From the NCBI RefSeq assembly GCF_008831285.2, contig NC_045143.1, positions 11,357,503 through 11,421,502 on the forward strand: 64,000 nucleotides of DNA, written 5' to 3'. Positions 1 through 13,667 of the stretch are shown here, one piece after another; the first letter of the stretch is position 1; every line of letters begins with the position of its first letter. Under the pieces are notes generated by a model. It was not told the DNA's origin, did no database searches, and was given only the letters and a program-made list of their open reading frames with translations. The position numbers were made by a program, and so were the translations under genes. The stretch comes from Nymphaea colorata. Its lineage: Eukaryota; Streptophyta; Magnoliopsida; Nymphaeales; Nymphaeaceae.

Positions 1-45
<45 letters not shown>

Positions 46-116
46 ACTTGATAAGGAAAGGATTGTCTAGGTCATTGATTCTAAGAAAATCATATAGCAG
101 TGATTATATCAAGTCT

Positions 117-200
<84 letters not shown>

Positions 201-261
201 ACTTGATAAGGAAAGGATTGTCTAGGTCATTGATTCTAAGAAAATCATATAGCAGTGATTA
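1..261. repeat. (TA)n microsatellite with a 64-bp unit duplicated 155 bp apart
   Basis: Two long TA runs (about 1-42 and 119-197) each precede the same unit, at 43-106 and 198-261, which reads identically. The first copy begins with AGACTTGATA (44-53) and is followed by its exact reverse complement TATCAAGTCT (107-116). This gives a small foldback flanked by TA on both sides. The second copy lacks the right arm. Unequal exchange within the TA tract is the simplest explanation. Confidence 0.85.
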
Positions 262-493
262 AGTTGAAAATAATAGAAACTCGGTTGCATCTTTAAGAGA
301 TTGAAATACCTTGCAAAGAAAGAAACAGATAAATCTTCTTAATTGATACCCCTTGCTTCTTTTGAAGAGTATTTCAATTTATTGGAAATACAACTAAATT
401 TTCATGTTTTTCAACTTAATCTTCACCATAGGATTTTTCTTAAAATCAATGGCAAAGACAATTTCTATTAAGTTTAACATGTGAGGGTTTGAG

Positions 494-1134
<641 letters not shown>

Positions 1135-1425
1135 ACGCAAGTTGGGCTCAGGCCGCAACTTGTAACTGCAGCCCAGACCTGGCTGGGTTAAAGTTAATAT
1201 ATATATCTACCTATATAATTAATTATAATAAAATATTTGTAATTATATATAAAAATCAGTAAAAATAACATTAAAAATGTCTTAGCTGACTGAACCCGGC
1301 TTAGTCAGGCTCACCCGAGCTGGCCCGATAACTTATCAGGCTAGTCCGTTACCTCTTTTCAGGGCTTGAGCCTAGGTCAGAGTCAAGCCTGATACCAAGT
1401 ACATGGTGCCTAGCCCGATAGAGCG
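1135..1425 (-). mobile_element. Degraded hAT-type MITE, inverted copy of the 5270/27929 family
   Basis: GC-rich flanks made of repeated 'CCCGA/GGGCC'-like words surround an AT-rich core. Read in reverse complement, the core matches the cores of the copies at 5270-5583 and 27929-28317 (ATAATATTTTATTA..AATTAAT). The outer ends have decayed and I could not find a target duplication, so both boundaries are approximate. Confidence 0.5.
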
Positions 1426-4400
1426 TTTAGCTGGTTAGCCTTAGCCTCAAAACTAAGAAAGACTCACTTTCGTATACACCTCCGGACCCAAGCGTGAGGC
1501 CCAAGTCTAGAAAATCGGAAAAAGTCAAAAGCTTAAATTGACTCTAAACTGTCTATGCATTTTATTAAATCTTATTTGAGTTCGACCCATCGCCCACGCC
1601 ATGTTTCTTGGCAAATAAGCAATGACAAAAACAGCAAAACTAATAGAGAAAAAAGAGACTTCTATGTAACTTTTCAGAAAAATAGACCGTTTATGTCATG
1701 CGTGTTTCCTTCCTTTTCTTAACTTTTATTTTTCGGGTCATGGCCAAACCAAATGTCATTTAAGATTCCGTCTCTTTCCTTTTCTCTTTATTACCAATTA
1801 CCATTCAATTGCACATATTAATTATTAAATGTCATCAATTTTAAGAAAATATTTTATGATGGAATTATAATTCTGATTTATGGTATTTATTATTCGAAGA
1901 AATTTAAATGATAAAAGTTCTAAATCTGGATTCCTGTGCAAGTTGATGTTAAAATATGAACACCGGTTTTATTCAATTCTTATATAAAATAATTCTTTGA
2001 AAATACTTAATTTGTGATTTTTATTTATTATTACACCTGAAATGCACATAAAATTATAAAAATATTCATCTAAAATATAATATAATATTATAAATTTGTG
2101 ACTAATAACCTTTTATTTGAAGAGGGCCAAACTTGTTTTTGTTGAATCTTCATATAAATCTGCTAGAACCGTCTACAACTATGCTGTAAATAATAAAAAC
2201 TATGTAAATCTGGTTACGTGAAGTGAGTTTATGTCATGAATTTATATTACTGTTGCCTCGTAAAAATTTGATTTATGCATAAGACTCTTGCATTTTTTTT
2301 TGAATCTTATAGTTTTAACGATTTCAAAAATATGTATGTATGTTTAGTCGATTCAGAAGATTTAAATCCTTCCTTTGTGCAAATGGAATAAGGGAAAACC
2401 GATGCTCTTAAACCCCAAGCTAACTTCTTCGAAGATGACTTCACGGTTTGATCTCTATAACAGTTGTACTTGCTAAATAGCATTGGGAAAGAAGGGCTGG
2501 TGGATCTAAATCCATATGGATTTCAGATCCAACTCTACAGGTCTGAATCTACTAAGATCATGGAAGAGTCAGGGTGGAGTGAGAAATTTCTATACATTTG
2601 TGAACTACATGTTGCTTCTTCATACATATATTATGAAAGTACATGACATACATGCTCCATGTATATAAAAATGTTTCTTATATATATATATATAAAATAA
2701 GATAGCCAACATCTACTGTTAAATGACTTTTTTAAAAAATATTTTGTGATGCTAAAAACTGTTACATGTGGTGCATTTTAAAGATCACGATCAATGAACT
2801 GTTATATATATATATATATATATAGTTTTTAGAGCTATCTAGTCATCTAACTAATGTTGTTTGATATATCATAATACAGTTAAGAAAAAAATAAATAAGA
2901 AAAAGTGATGGCATTCTTAGCATGTACTAGTTCACATTTTTTCCCTTTATTTTGTCTTTCAATCATCCATTTGTTTCATATGGATATGGACGATCCTAGT
3001 TAAATAGTTGAATAATTCTAAATTACCAAAATCATCATCCACTATAATATATATATATATATATAGGTAAAGACTTGGAAGTGGTCAAGATGTGAATTGG
3101 TACGTGCATCAGGTGGTTGAATGGATGAACGGAGACAGGGAACCTCATAATTACGGTGACCTTCAATTTCACTATCATTGCGCTATGTAGATCTTCTGTC
3201 GGCTTCCAAAGGCTTCCAAAGACTTGACGTAGCCCCAAACAGTTGCAATACAATGAAACGCAAAGTTGCCTTCAATCGAGGTCGTAGGACACGAACTTGT
3301 AGACAAATAAGTAATAATACAATTAATGTATCTTGCTTCATCTCGACTTTCTAGATAAGCTTGGCCCTTCTATATACACTATTATCCATGAAAAAGATTC
3401 TTAAAAATAACTTAAATAGACTTGAATTATTTTTAAAATAAAGGAAAACACTGTATGCAAACTGATAATAGATATGCTTAGAAAGAGTAAAAGCAAGACA
3501 GAGGGGGCTGGTTGGCTTAGGGTTTGGTGAGGAGAGTAAATGGGAGTGGGTATGTGACAGCTACGTGTACGAAGGATGCTGGTTTCTTGGTTTTTCACCA
3601 CTCGGCAATTAAAAAAGTGTTGGGTGAGTGAAATAGTCAATATATCTGTTAACTAGAGTGTCACATTGTCACCTTCTGCATTTTAAAGGAATAACGGCAA
3701 CGGGAATCAACTTGATAATGACACTCTCACCATCCTATCAGCTCAATAAGGTACGCTCCAACCCTAAGTTTGGAAAACTTTCGCTAAAAAATGAAAGACC
3801 TTTAAGGACGTGTTTGTTTAGTGGCTCGATCCATCCGAGAAAGAACAATCCAGACAGGTCGTCCTTATTTTCAGAGAAATGATAAACCCAGTGGAGAGGG
3901 ACACAAGTGTCTGCTTGTCTCGATTCAGGCCTTTTTCACAATTTTCACTCGAACTTGACCATGTGAAGCGCATGCTGTAAAACGAACGGGAAAATGCTCA
4001 GAAAAAATAATGAATTTTTGATAGACAAATTGAATTATGCAAGTCTAGAAAGCGGATGAGGATGTTTCCACATGTTACAAAACAAGGGGCAGTAAGAAAG
4101 TGTTGGATTTTCACAAAACAGTGTTCCCACATGAGGGATGAAAAACTTAGGCCATCCCCCCAACCCGGGTGGGGGATCCAGGATTATTAATCAAAAACCT
4201 GGTTTTCAATGGTGAAAACCTGGTTTTTGCCTGGTCACCAAAACATGCAAACTAGGTTTTCATTAAAAAAGTCATGTTTTTACAAAATCTGGTTTTGCAA
4301 AAACCAAGTTTTAGATGGTGGCATCCAAACATTCCAATAGTGGTTTCTATGTTTTTATCAACTGATTTTTTGTTTTTAGGCACCTGGCACATAACAACAT

Positions 4401-5066
4401 AAAATTCCTTTATATATATATATATATATATATATATCACACCACCTAGATAATAGATAAAAACCAGATCTATTAAGACTAACCATTAGCTTTTTTTGCA
4501 ATTTAAGTTCATATATGTGATTTTAAAAGTGATTTGGTGACAAACATATATTAAATTAATTATATTTTTACTTTAATAATGTTTTTTAATAATAAAAAAC
4601 GAACGCGTATGAAATATCAATATTTTGACAGCAGAAGAACGCCTAGTGCTGTCCATAGCATGCTATAGAAAATGACTCTAGCATTCTAGATCTTTCATAT
4701 TTTGATATATATATATATATATATATAGTGTTAGCATTTGAAAAAGGATGAAAAAAGAACAAGTGGTCGAAGAAGATGGCATTAGCGGACAAGTCAACGA
4801 CCTCTTTAATGGATTAAGACATACCTTGAATGGAAACCGAGTAAAGTTGGGGCATGGAGGATATGAATTGTGACATTATTATTGATTTTTTCAAAGGCCT
4901 CAAGTCTAACATATGCAGGCTTTTAATTACTCAACACAATTGCGTATTTGACTCTACCACGTTTTTTAGAAAATTTCAACCTTATTAATTGTGCTTACGC
5001 TGCTTCACAGTTGTAATTAAGGCTCAGAGAGGCGTAGCATGGTGGGTCGCACTAGGTGAAAATATA
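1426..5066. other. Intergenic, no gene recognised
   Basis: AT-rich with short TA runs (about 2682-2694, 2805-2822, 3046-3064, 4411-4436, 4705-4727). The only open frames are under 80 codons and show no family resemblance. Around 4180-4310 the phrase 'AACCTGGTTTT' recurs several times, which looks like a decayed repeat. Confidence 0.6.
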
Positions 5067-5142
5067 GGCGTTAGTTCAATTCTCATGAGTACTATTTTTA
5101 TATCGGCGTTAGTTCAATTTTCATGAGTACTATTTTTATACT
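5067..5142. repeat. Direct tandem duplication, 38-bp period
   Basis: The unit beginning GGCGTTAGTTCAATT is present twice in tandem, at 5067 and 5105. The only difference seen is a single C/T change. Confidence 0.9.
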
Positions 5143-5269
5143 GCAAATCTAGTTATCCGATTTATCGCTTTCCAATCAAATCTCCAAGTAAACCTAAATC
5201 TTGAGGGTGCGGGAAATGGAAAAAATCCAACTTTGCCCTCTTCATGGAATCTCCCAACTTCCCCTAACT

Positions 5270-5583
5270 TAAGGCTGGGAGTCGGGTCAGGTACCTGATG
5301 GGTACCCAGCTCGACTTTGGCCCAAGTGGGCCCGACTAAACCAAATTTAGCCTGATAAGATTTTTTTGATACATATTTTATTAATGTTTATATATAATTA
5401 TAATATTTTATTACAATTAATTATATTTATATATTATATATATATATATTTTAATTTAATCAACCTAGGCCCGAGTCAGGCTCAGACTTGGGTTTTAGGT
5501 GTCGAGCTAGGCCCGAGCTCGAGTGTACGGCAGGCCCAAGCCTGACTCCTTATTGGGCTGAGCTGACCCCATGCCCAAGTTTA
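5270..5583. mobile_element. hAT-type MITE (314 bp) with 8-bp TSD
   Basis: A perfect 8-bp duplication CCCTAACT lies on both sides (5262-5269 and 5584-5591). The ends are imperfect inverted repeats (TAAGGCTGGGAGTCGGGTCA versus, reversed, TAAACTTGGGCATGGGGTCA). GC-rich arms flank an AT-rich core shared with the copies at 1135 and 27929. An 8-bp TSD with TA-type termini fits the hAT superfamily. It has no coding capacity, so it would need a transposase in trans. Confidence 0.85.
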
Positions 5584-5591
5584 CCCTAACT

Positions 5592-6221
5592 ATCTTTTCA
5601 TTTTCATATCATTTTTTCCATTCTTACGCTACATGTGATGCAATAATTTGTCAAAGTTACCAAATCCAAAGTGGTTGGTATTGTTGGGATGGGTCTCGCG
5701 CATTTTCACGTGTGCCCCACACTGATATCATGTCTTTCCCTAAGCAGATGCTATATTCGGATCCACCAAGTACATATGGATGTAAATAAATCTGATTTGA
5801 ATTCGATACATATCTATCTCTGAATTACTTAAAAAATTTGATATGACATTTAATGCAGAAAGCGGATCGGGTTTCGATTTAAGAGATGGCATCCAACTAG
5901 ATTTGATATGGATTGAAACAAATATTTAATTGAATTCAGATCTCGATATAGTTTTAAAGAAATATCTGATATTCATTGTCTATACATTTTGAATGTTTGT
6001 TCTTAACATATAGTAGTCTGGTTCGGGCTTGGTTTAAAATTTGGATTCAGATTCAGATGTAAATTTGAAAATCAGGTTCAGATCCGATTAGGGTTGTGAA
6101 TCCAGATTCATATTTGGATATAACACAGACTTTCCTTCTGAATACGTGAGTACCAAAAAATGCAGATATGTACATCTGCATTGAATCTGATCCATGGACA
6201 TCCCTAACCATATATATATAA

Positions 6222-6223
<2 letters not shown>
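5592..6223. other. Non-coding, nothing recognised
   Basis: AT-rich. It has several short 'GATTCAGAT/GGATTCAGATT'-like phrases that recur at 6040-6110, probably a decayed simple repeat. Confidence 0.5.

Positions 6224-6309
<86 letters not shown>
6224..6309. repeat. Compound (TC)n(AT)n microsatellite
   Basis: CT run 6224-6258 followed directly by an AT run 6259-6309. An 85-codon open frame crosses it on the minus strand (repeated Tyr-Ile then Arg-Glu) and is only a translation of the repeat. Confidence 0.95.
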
Positions 6310-6312
<3 letters not shown>

Positions 6313-8752
6313 CAGTAGAGTGGCTATAGTGGAGTTGGCATCCAAAGGGTAAATGTTACTCCCAATAGCTCAGATAACAGTTGAGTCACTGCCCACTCTC
6401 AATGAAAGGCTGTTGGGAGATGGACTAAATCACTGCCATATATTGAATGGTATAAATGCATGCATTTTCTTAATCAACACATTACACTTTACTATTTTTA
6501 ATTGAAAATGTCATAATCATTACTAAGATTCTCCTAGTCTTTGATAAAATCCTATATACAAAAGCTCTTTTCTCTCGAAAGAGAAAGACATTGTTAATAT
6601 GAAAAACATTGTTAGTGAAAACATGTTAGAAAGTGCCCGTTCTTTTTTTTGGTAGAAAAGTTTAAAAGCTTGTCCATGGCCATGATTATTAAAGCTTACA
6701 AAGCGATATCCATAATCATTACTGGGATTTTTGTTAAACTGTGCAATCATTTATACGAGCTGGTCATGCCTCTGCAAATAAAAAGAAAGAAAAAGAAAAA
6801 TCACTTTTCTTTTTAAGTCACAAAAAATTAGAAGTCTTTGTTTTGTTCAATTTCTACATTTATATCTGAATCTGAATTCGAATTTTGAATCAAACTTGGT
6901 TGATTTTCAAAATATAAGAGCCTCAGTACATGATGTTTTATTTAAAACTGAATCTGGTCTGAATCTGAAACTGATCATACGTTTACTTATATCCTAATCT
7001 GATCAGGCGTAACTCCTTAAGTTTAAATTTGATCTGGTTTCTTAATCGGATGTTAATTTTTTTTTCATGTCCAATTTTTTTGGAAGGATTCAATCAAATA
7101 TCTGATATAAATCAGATATATTGACATTATTTTGATTTTTTTTCCTTATTATGTCAAGATTAGGCATGTTCAAAGCCCACACCAAAACTGCATTTATGTG
7201 CAGTTGACATCTAGTGGGGGGCTACGTAGCCATACTGTTATGTCAAAGCTGGTTACGTGTACAGGGATGTGCACGAACAATTGGTGCACAAGATGTCAAT
7301 GACCAAAATACCCTTATTAAAATACTAAAAGATACTTTTTAAAAAGGTAAAAAAAAAAAGAATTTTGAAAAAAATAACAAAGTCCAAAATGTCCACTTCC
7401 TTTATAAAAATTTTCAAAAAATGTCTTCACCTTCTTTTGTGCATATTTGTTGCATGCATACCTCTTTGCATGCAACGCAACTCAATGTGGTGCTAGTATG
7501 TTCGATAGTTCCATAAATCCGTATGGTTAGATTTATAGAACAGTATGTGATTGTTCCTGCTACCAAACAGACCCTTAAAAACTAATATATAAACCATATT
7601 TGTTTTAGAATATCACAGATTTGGGTTGTTATGGTCAAATTTAACATGGATGTGATTTAGATGGGTGGTCGGACGATAATTTTATGATTGAATTACTGTT
7701 TTACTGCTGCTCTCACGAAAGTTTGCTCTTTAAATTTTTTAAAAAGGTTTGTGATATGGTAAAATTTTGAACATCGGCTGCAATTTTCACGATTTTGCTC
7801 ACGCCCTCATAAAATACAGGCGTTTCCCGAGTTCGTCTCACGTCTCTTTATGATGGTAAAAAGAATAGTGTGTTCTTTCGACATTTTACAATACATTTTC
7901 CAAAAGCTGGCGTCATTTTTTTTTTTGTTTCAAGAAGCAGTCTGATTATGTATCATGTTTTATTAATTGAAACAATATTCACAATTATGTCATGTTTCAT
8001 GGACCAACAAATTAAGGACATAGATTCCAAGATGACAATGTTTTTCTTATTATCATCTACTTGAACCTATTCTAGTTGTGAGTAATTAAATATTTAACAA
8101 AGTATTTGATAACTCCAAAAAAAAGACAGAAATTCATGCTGCCATACATCCCGGAAAAACCAATCCTAAATGTAGGTGTTGTGAAGATTGGAGCATATTC
8201 ATACCCCAATAGTTGCAAAACGCTAAGGGCTCAGACTTTTTTCTCAAAAACTTTTGTCATCATATCCAATGAAAACCTAGAGAGAGATAAGCCCACAATA
8301 GCTTAATACTAAAACTATTATCATCATATGCAAGGATAACTTCGTAGCAACAAAATATTTGCTTGCCATCAATTGTCCCCTCAGGTAATGCATATAACTA
8401 ATTCAACTTCTATATGAAACTGGCTACTGTTTCTTCAGTAAAAAACAAAGCATATTTGTTCCATTTTATTTACATATGCATTACACATGCTAAGGCAACT
8501 TCCTATTGAATTACTGTAATCATATAGCCTTCCACAACAATTACAACAATCAATAACAGTTTAAAATGTTGACCAAAAGTGGTTATATGACTCAGTTATG
8601 AATGACGTGCACACAATAATAGGGGCAAATGTGCTTCCAAAGTGGGAACTGCTCATGCTTCACCAAACATAATAATAGGGGAGTTTTATGATAGGCACAT
8701 TCTTTACTTGCAATGTCCTCTCAAACACTGGAGATTTCTGCCACAAGCACCT
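6310..8752. other. Intergenic, no gene recognised
   Basis: No open frame with family resemblance. Poly-A/T stretches and short AT-rich words only. Confidence 0.6.
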
Positions 8753-8950
8753 CAGGGGCAAAGCCAGGGAGCAGCAGGGGCCCCTGGCCCCCACTAAAAA
8801 AAAAAAAAAATTACATATAGATTTTTAAAAAATCATTTATCCTATATAAAATTTTTGAAAAATTATATTTTGGTTCCTGTTAAAATTTTGAATCTATAAT
8901 TCGGTCCCCTTCATGAAAAATTCCTGTTTCTGTCCCTGAATCGCCTACAA
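8753..8950 (+). mobile_element. hAT transposon terminus (fragment)
   Basis: Begins CAGGGGCAAAGCCAGGGAG, followed by GGGGCCCCTGGCCCCC and an A-rich stretch. This is the usual look of a plant hAT end, and it resembles the end at 31537 (CAAGGGCAAGGCCAAGGGG). No opposite end or 8-bp TSD was found, so this is probably a truncated copy. The right boundary is approximate. Confidence 0.45.
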
Positions 8951-9258
8951 CCTATTTTCTTTTTAAAATAAATGGGCAAAATAATTGGACCTTTGGAGGG
9001 TCCACATTATTTGCCATGTTCAATAATCAAGCATAGAGAGAGCACTAGATGACCTTTCCTAGCACCAAACTGACCTTAACAACACATGATGTGGTAGAAG
9101 GAACATCATGAATGTGTCCCCAAACATTCATGGAACACTATACATGTTCCAAACAGTGTTGTTTTCTTGTTGCTAGATTGCCTCTTAGAGAAATGACTTC
9201 TCCAACCATAGGGAAGTAGCATGAGGTGTATCTATTATTAATGCGTAGCACATTCCAT

Positions 9259-9265
9259 TATATAA
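9259..9265 (+). promoter_or_regulatory. Possible TATA box upstream of the candidate peptide ORF
   Basis: TATATAA lies 66 bp upstream of the first ATG at 9332. In such AT-rich DNA this match is weak evidence by itself. Confidence 0.2.
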
Positions 9266-9331
9266 GTTTATGTTCTTGTTTTTTATTTATTGATGTCTAT
9301 TTGAAATTCCTTCATCCTTGTCTCGTCTCAC

Positions 9332-9529
9332 TTGTTTCTACATTCTTTTGACTTACCTTCCACTACCATTTCCAAGATGCTTCTCACATCCATTTGCATG
9401 TGCTTCACAATTATGTGTTGCTTCGCCCTTCCCTTACATGTTTCTGGGGAACGGACATGTGTTCATTATTTAAGCAAATGTGGACCCTCTCAAGGCTGCA
9501 CCATGTTCTTTCATTTTTTAGGATGCTAA
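9332..9529 (+). CDS. Candidate small secreted cysteine-containing peptide (weak)
   Basis: Open frame of 65 codons. An internal ATG at 9377 would give a 50-residue product beginning MLLTSICMCF and continuing as a hydrophobic stretch to about residue 24 (ALPLHVSG). That looks like a signal peptide with a cleavage site after VSG. The remaining 26 residues hold four cysteines (positions 28, 35, 41 and 50 of the short form), the last being the C-terminal residue. A TATA-like sequence lies upstream. I do not recognise a family, and the frame could be chance in AT-rich intergenic DNA. Confidence 0.2.
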   Translation: MFLHSFDLPSTTISKMLLTSICMCFTIMCCFALPLHVSGERTCVHYLSKCGPSQGCTMFFHFLGC

Positions 9530-10447
9530 GAAACAAGATGTCCATCTCAATTATACATATCAAACACCCACTTAAAATGGCCGAGGGAGCAGCCTAGTTC
9601 TCACTACACTTCCCTTGGTTTAAGCTTTTATATTGCATGCTTCTCTTATTATTTGATGCTTAATCTATTATTTGCATGCGCGCGCATTGGTGCCTACATA
9701 GGTTATGTCCCAACCTAGTCCCATGAAGCTGAACCATTTCCATTACTAGAATTAAACAAACAATTCATCTAGGCTCATAAATGTCTTCATATACCCAAGA
9801 TTAATACTTATATAATTCTAGGTTTGGCTTAACAGATCTCCTTCTGTTTGATTGCTATCTGTAAACCAGATTCAACTTGCATGTATTTAAATGTCTAACC
9901 AGCATGTAATGGGAGCTGAGGTCTGGGAGTGGGCGTCTGTCTCTAAAGCCCTATGACAGTAAAAATTTGAAAAAAAAAAAAATCAAAACAAGCAGATGTG
10001 TCTTGTGAACGAATATATAGAGCACATTTTGGGGGCATTTGACAACAGGAACGCTAGCTTAGTGTTTCACGAGTCTGTCCAAAAAATTGAGACAAACTCA
10101 TGTAACACGAGAACATAGTGTTCCATGAATCTACCATAATCCTTGGGATAGATTGAAGGAACATTATATTAGTATTTGTATTGCCAAATGCCTCCTTCGT
10201 GAACCAAAAGCTAAAACTAGCTTCTTTAGTTTGCTTATCAACATATTATATTAAATAATTACATTCTGTCAAATTTCTCATAAAATATGATTCCATGAAT
10301 TAAAGAGCTAAAGTTCAAACTTCTTTAGTTTATTTTTCAAAATGGTACTTTTAGCAAAACACCTACATGGGGTTATGCCCCAAGTCCATTGCAAACAGGA
10401 GGAGCCAAACAGCAAAATCACACAAAAGATTCTATTCAGGACTCTCT

Positions 10448-10598
10448 GGCTGAGATGTAAGCATCTCAACCATTTCAGCATAATGGTCAATGTTAAAAGT
10501 GTTAAGCATGTCCATTCCTGAAAGTAAACATTTCCCTAGCTGAGAAGCAAGCATCTCAACCATTTCAGCAAAAAAACCAATGTTAAAAATGTTAAACA
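10448..10598. repeat. Imperfect direct repeat, 91-bp period, each copy with a small hairpin
   Basis: About 60 bp starting GCTGAGATGTAAGCATCTCA (10448) recurs at 10539 with several substitutions. The GAGATG..GCATCTC part of the first copy can fold back on itself. No known element was identified. Confidence 0.7.
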
Positions 10599-10899
10599 AC
10601 CTTCTATTTCCTGAAGATTGGTGGGAATCTTTAAGTTGTCATGTGACCACTTTGGAAAGCCACTCAAGTTGGCTGTTATTGTTAGCCTACATTGCTATTC
10701 TAGAGTAAGGGTTGCTGATAGCTGTTAAACATTTAACTAGTCCCCAATGTTCAACATTATGTATTGAGAATGAACTCCATAACGAGATTATCAAATATGC
10801 ACCATTCAATAAGACCAATCACACCTTGTATTGAACCTCTCATCGCCGGTCCCGCTTGAACGCAGATTTTAGCGTCTGGGTCGCACATGAAATTAGAAT

Positions 10900-12353
10900 A
10901 TCTGATCCCTATGATTAACAATTGTTTAGCTCTCATTTCTGGTCCTCATTTCAGTCCAACTTGAAAAAATACTCCACGCAAATCTCCCACATAGCTTTAT
11001 AGGCATTCTGATTGCAACTCCACCATTTATGCTTCGTATCATTTCTTTTATTCCATATCCACCCTACAATCAAGTGGTAACAATGACAAAAATTATTAAT
11101 GCTTTGGCCTAGAATTTCCTCCCCATTTACCATTTCAGGCTATAAACAAGACCACTCCTAGAAACACCCTACAAACCAAACCTGCTAGAAACATAACACC
11201 ATATTCATTGGGAGGAAGCACCAAACAAAAAGTGAAGAGAGTTCTTAACATGAGCTTGACAAAACTGTCATATGGATGCCATGAGAAAATCATGTGTTGC
11301 ATCCTATCCTCAGTTAAGAGTCTATTTTCAGAATCAAGGAAGCTCTCGGGTATGAGCTACATTTCCATATTAGGTTTCTCCAACCTTCTCTCTGCCCTTT
11401 TCTTCAAACCATTTCCCCAATATTTGCTCTGGTTAAACTTTTGGCAGGAGAGGAATTTATTTCTATGTAATCAGTTAGGTTGTCAATCAGAGACCTTCCA
11501 TTGGGTCTCAACCTCCTGAATACTTCAGTTAAGTCAGCATTAGGAGATCCCAACATGTCATGAATCAACCAAAGAATTGAATGTTGAATCTTAAGAAAGT
11601 CTTTCACTGGGATGTCTCTAACGAGCGGCCTACCACACCATCTATCATTCAAAAATTTCACACACAGTAGGCCTTCGGTCCATCTGTCCACCCAGAATTT
11701 CACGCGACTTCTTTGTCCTATTTTTCACTTTATATTGGGTTCAATAAGGGACCAGCCCCATCCCGGACTCTTCCAACTCCAACCTCCTTTGTATGGCTTT
11801 GTCAAAATCCATAGGCTCTTATCCTCTCCCATCTGCAAGTGCTGAAACCATTTATATGAAAGGCTAGGATTATTGAAAATGGCACATATCTTTCTAGCTA
11901 AAAGAAATTGATTGAGCTCCAACAGGAGCTTCAGCCCAAAACCTCCCTCCTCCACTGGTCAAAAGAGTTGCCTCTTAGAAATAAAGTGGGGACCATGGGA
12001 ATTGCCTGGACGTCCATAGGAAGGCTATCATGCTCAATTCCAGCTTTAGGACAATGTCGCTTGGGAGACGTTAAGGCAACCATCCAGTAAATTAGAAGAG
12101 TAGCAAAGTTGTGCCTAATTAGACACAACTGACCTGCATAAGAAAGCATGTTTGCACTCCAGTTGGAGAGTTTAAGATCCCATCTCTGCACAGGCTCTCT
12201 GCAATGGGATTCCAGCATTCGGCCACTAAACATTGGAGCTCATAGATAGCTCAAAGGGTATGCTTTCCAGTTCCACCCCAAGGCGTTTGAGAGGGCATCT
12301 GATTGCTCAATACTCAAATCAAACGAGATCAACACTGATTTTTCCTTGTTTGG
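10900..12353 (-). mobile_element. LINE-A, 3' segment (C-terminal ORF2, zf-RVT region)
   Basis: Minus-strand reading is a decayed plant LINE ORF2 C-terminus. After the copia insertion it resumes at about 12350 with 'EKSVLISFDLSIEQ', continues through 'WDLKLSNWSANMLSYAGQL' (about 12190-12110) and 'WFQHLQMGED' (about 11830), then 'FWVDRWTEG' (about 11690) and a zinc-finger RVT-like end ('IWNKRNDTKHKWW', about 11050). Stops and frameshifts separate these pieces. It is joined logically to 19350-19461 and 23115-25860. The exact 3' end and poly(A) were not identified. Confidence 0.8.
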
Positions 12354-12595
12354 TGTAGAAAACACGCACCATACATGAACACACGATGTAACGTGGAAAA
12401 ACCCCTAAAGAACGAGGGTAAAAAAACCACTTGAGACGCGAAGGTAGTGGATGGTGCTCACTAGCTGTTGCCACCTCTTTTCTCTATCTTAAACTTCGTT
12501 CATAACATAAAATTAGGGTTGCAAGACATAATTAAGGAACATAGTCACGGGTCAGGTCTGGACCCAGACCTGATCCAATTATACAGACGTCAACA
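12354..12595 (-). repeat. 3' LTR of the 12-19 kb copia
   Basis: On the plus strand it begins TGTAGAAAACACG and ends ..GACGTCAACA. It aligns end to end with 19109-19349. The adjoining 12596-12610 (AATCCCCCTCAAG) is the reverse complement of a purine-rich tract. Confidence 0.88.
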
Positions 12596-13538
12596 ATCCC
12601 CCTCAAGTTGAGTATACACATCAAACATATATAACTTGAATACATTCTTTTCAAATAGAGTGACTGACAAGGCTTTGGTCAATACGTTTGTTTATATCCT
12701 CAAAAAATTTATTTTGGTCTTTGGAGTGCTTCAAAAAAATTGTTTTTTTTTTTAAATAAGAGAGAAATGAACTCTCCCATCGGTACGAGGATTGACCGTC
12801 CCCGACGCCTTTACTGGATGTAATCAATCCAAAGACTATGCTTATTCTTGATGCATTTTATTTTTGCTTAAGCATCTTTTCATGCTAAACCGGTCTGATG
12901 TTTGAGAAAATATTGAAGATTTGATGTTTAAATTTTTTTGAGAAAGTTTTGAAGAATCATTTGAGAGTATAAAACACTTTTATTTGAAAATCTTTACAAA
13001 TATCATTTGGAAATTATTAAAGATCGCTTTTGAAGTCGATTTAGTGTTTTCTTAAGAAATTAAGTAGGTTTGAGACCTTGCTCTAATTCAGTTGCTACCT
13101 AGTTAGAGCTCCATCTCATTATCCTTACGTTTTTTTACTAAGGTGCTTGTGATCATTCGTGATTTCACAGGTGAATATGAATGTATGAATGCATTGACCC
13201 TACATGGTTGGAAACAAGTCACTTATTCCTACCATAACATTCAACTAAAAGTATTCCTACCTCGCATACATCTAAGTTTTTCATTTTCATTTATATAATT
13301 ATCATAAATATTTTTATGAAAAGAGAATTTTTGAAAATGGAATGAGGTTGTAGACTATCAAGCATGATTCTAATATTGCGTCATTACTTGAGTTTTGGTA
13401 TTGGTGAAATCGGCAAATGAAAAGTTATTCAAAATAATAAAAAAGAAAAAAGACTTTAATCCAAGAGGAATAGGAAGAGAGAGAAAGAGGTTTGAAAATC
13501 ACAAAATAAAAGGTTTTTAAAAAAGAAAGATGCGTATT

Positions 13539-13667
<129 letters not shown>

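Noticed and set aside
6088-6345. 85-codon minus-strand frame with Tyr-Ile and Arg-Glu repeats
   Set aside because: Pure translation of the (CT)n(AT)n microsatellite.
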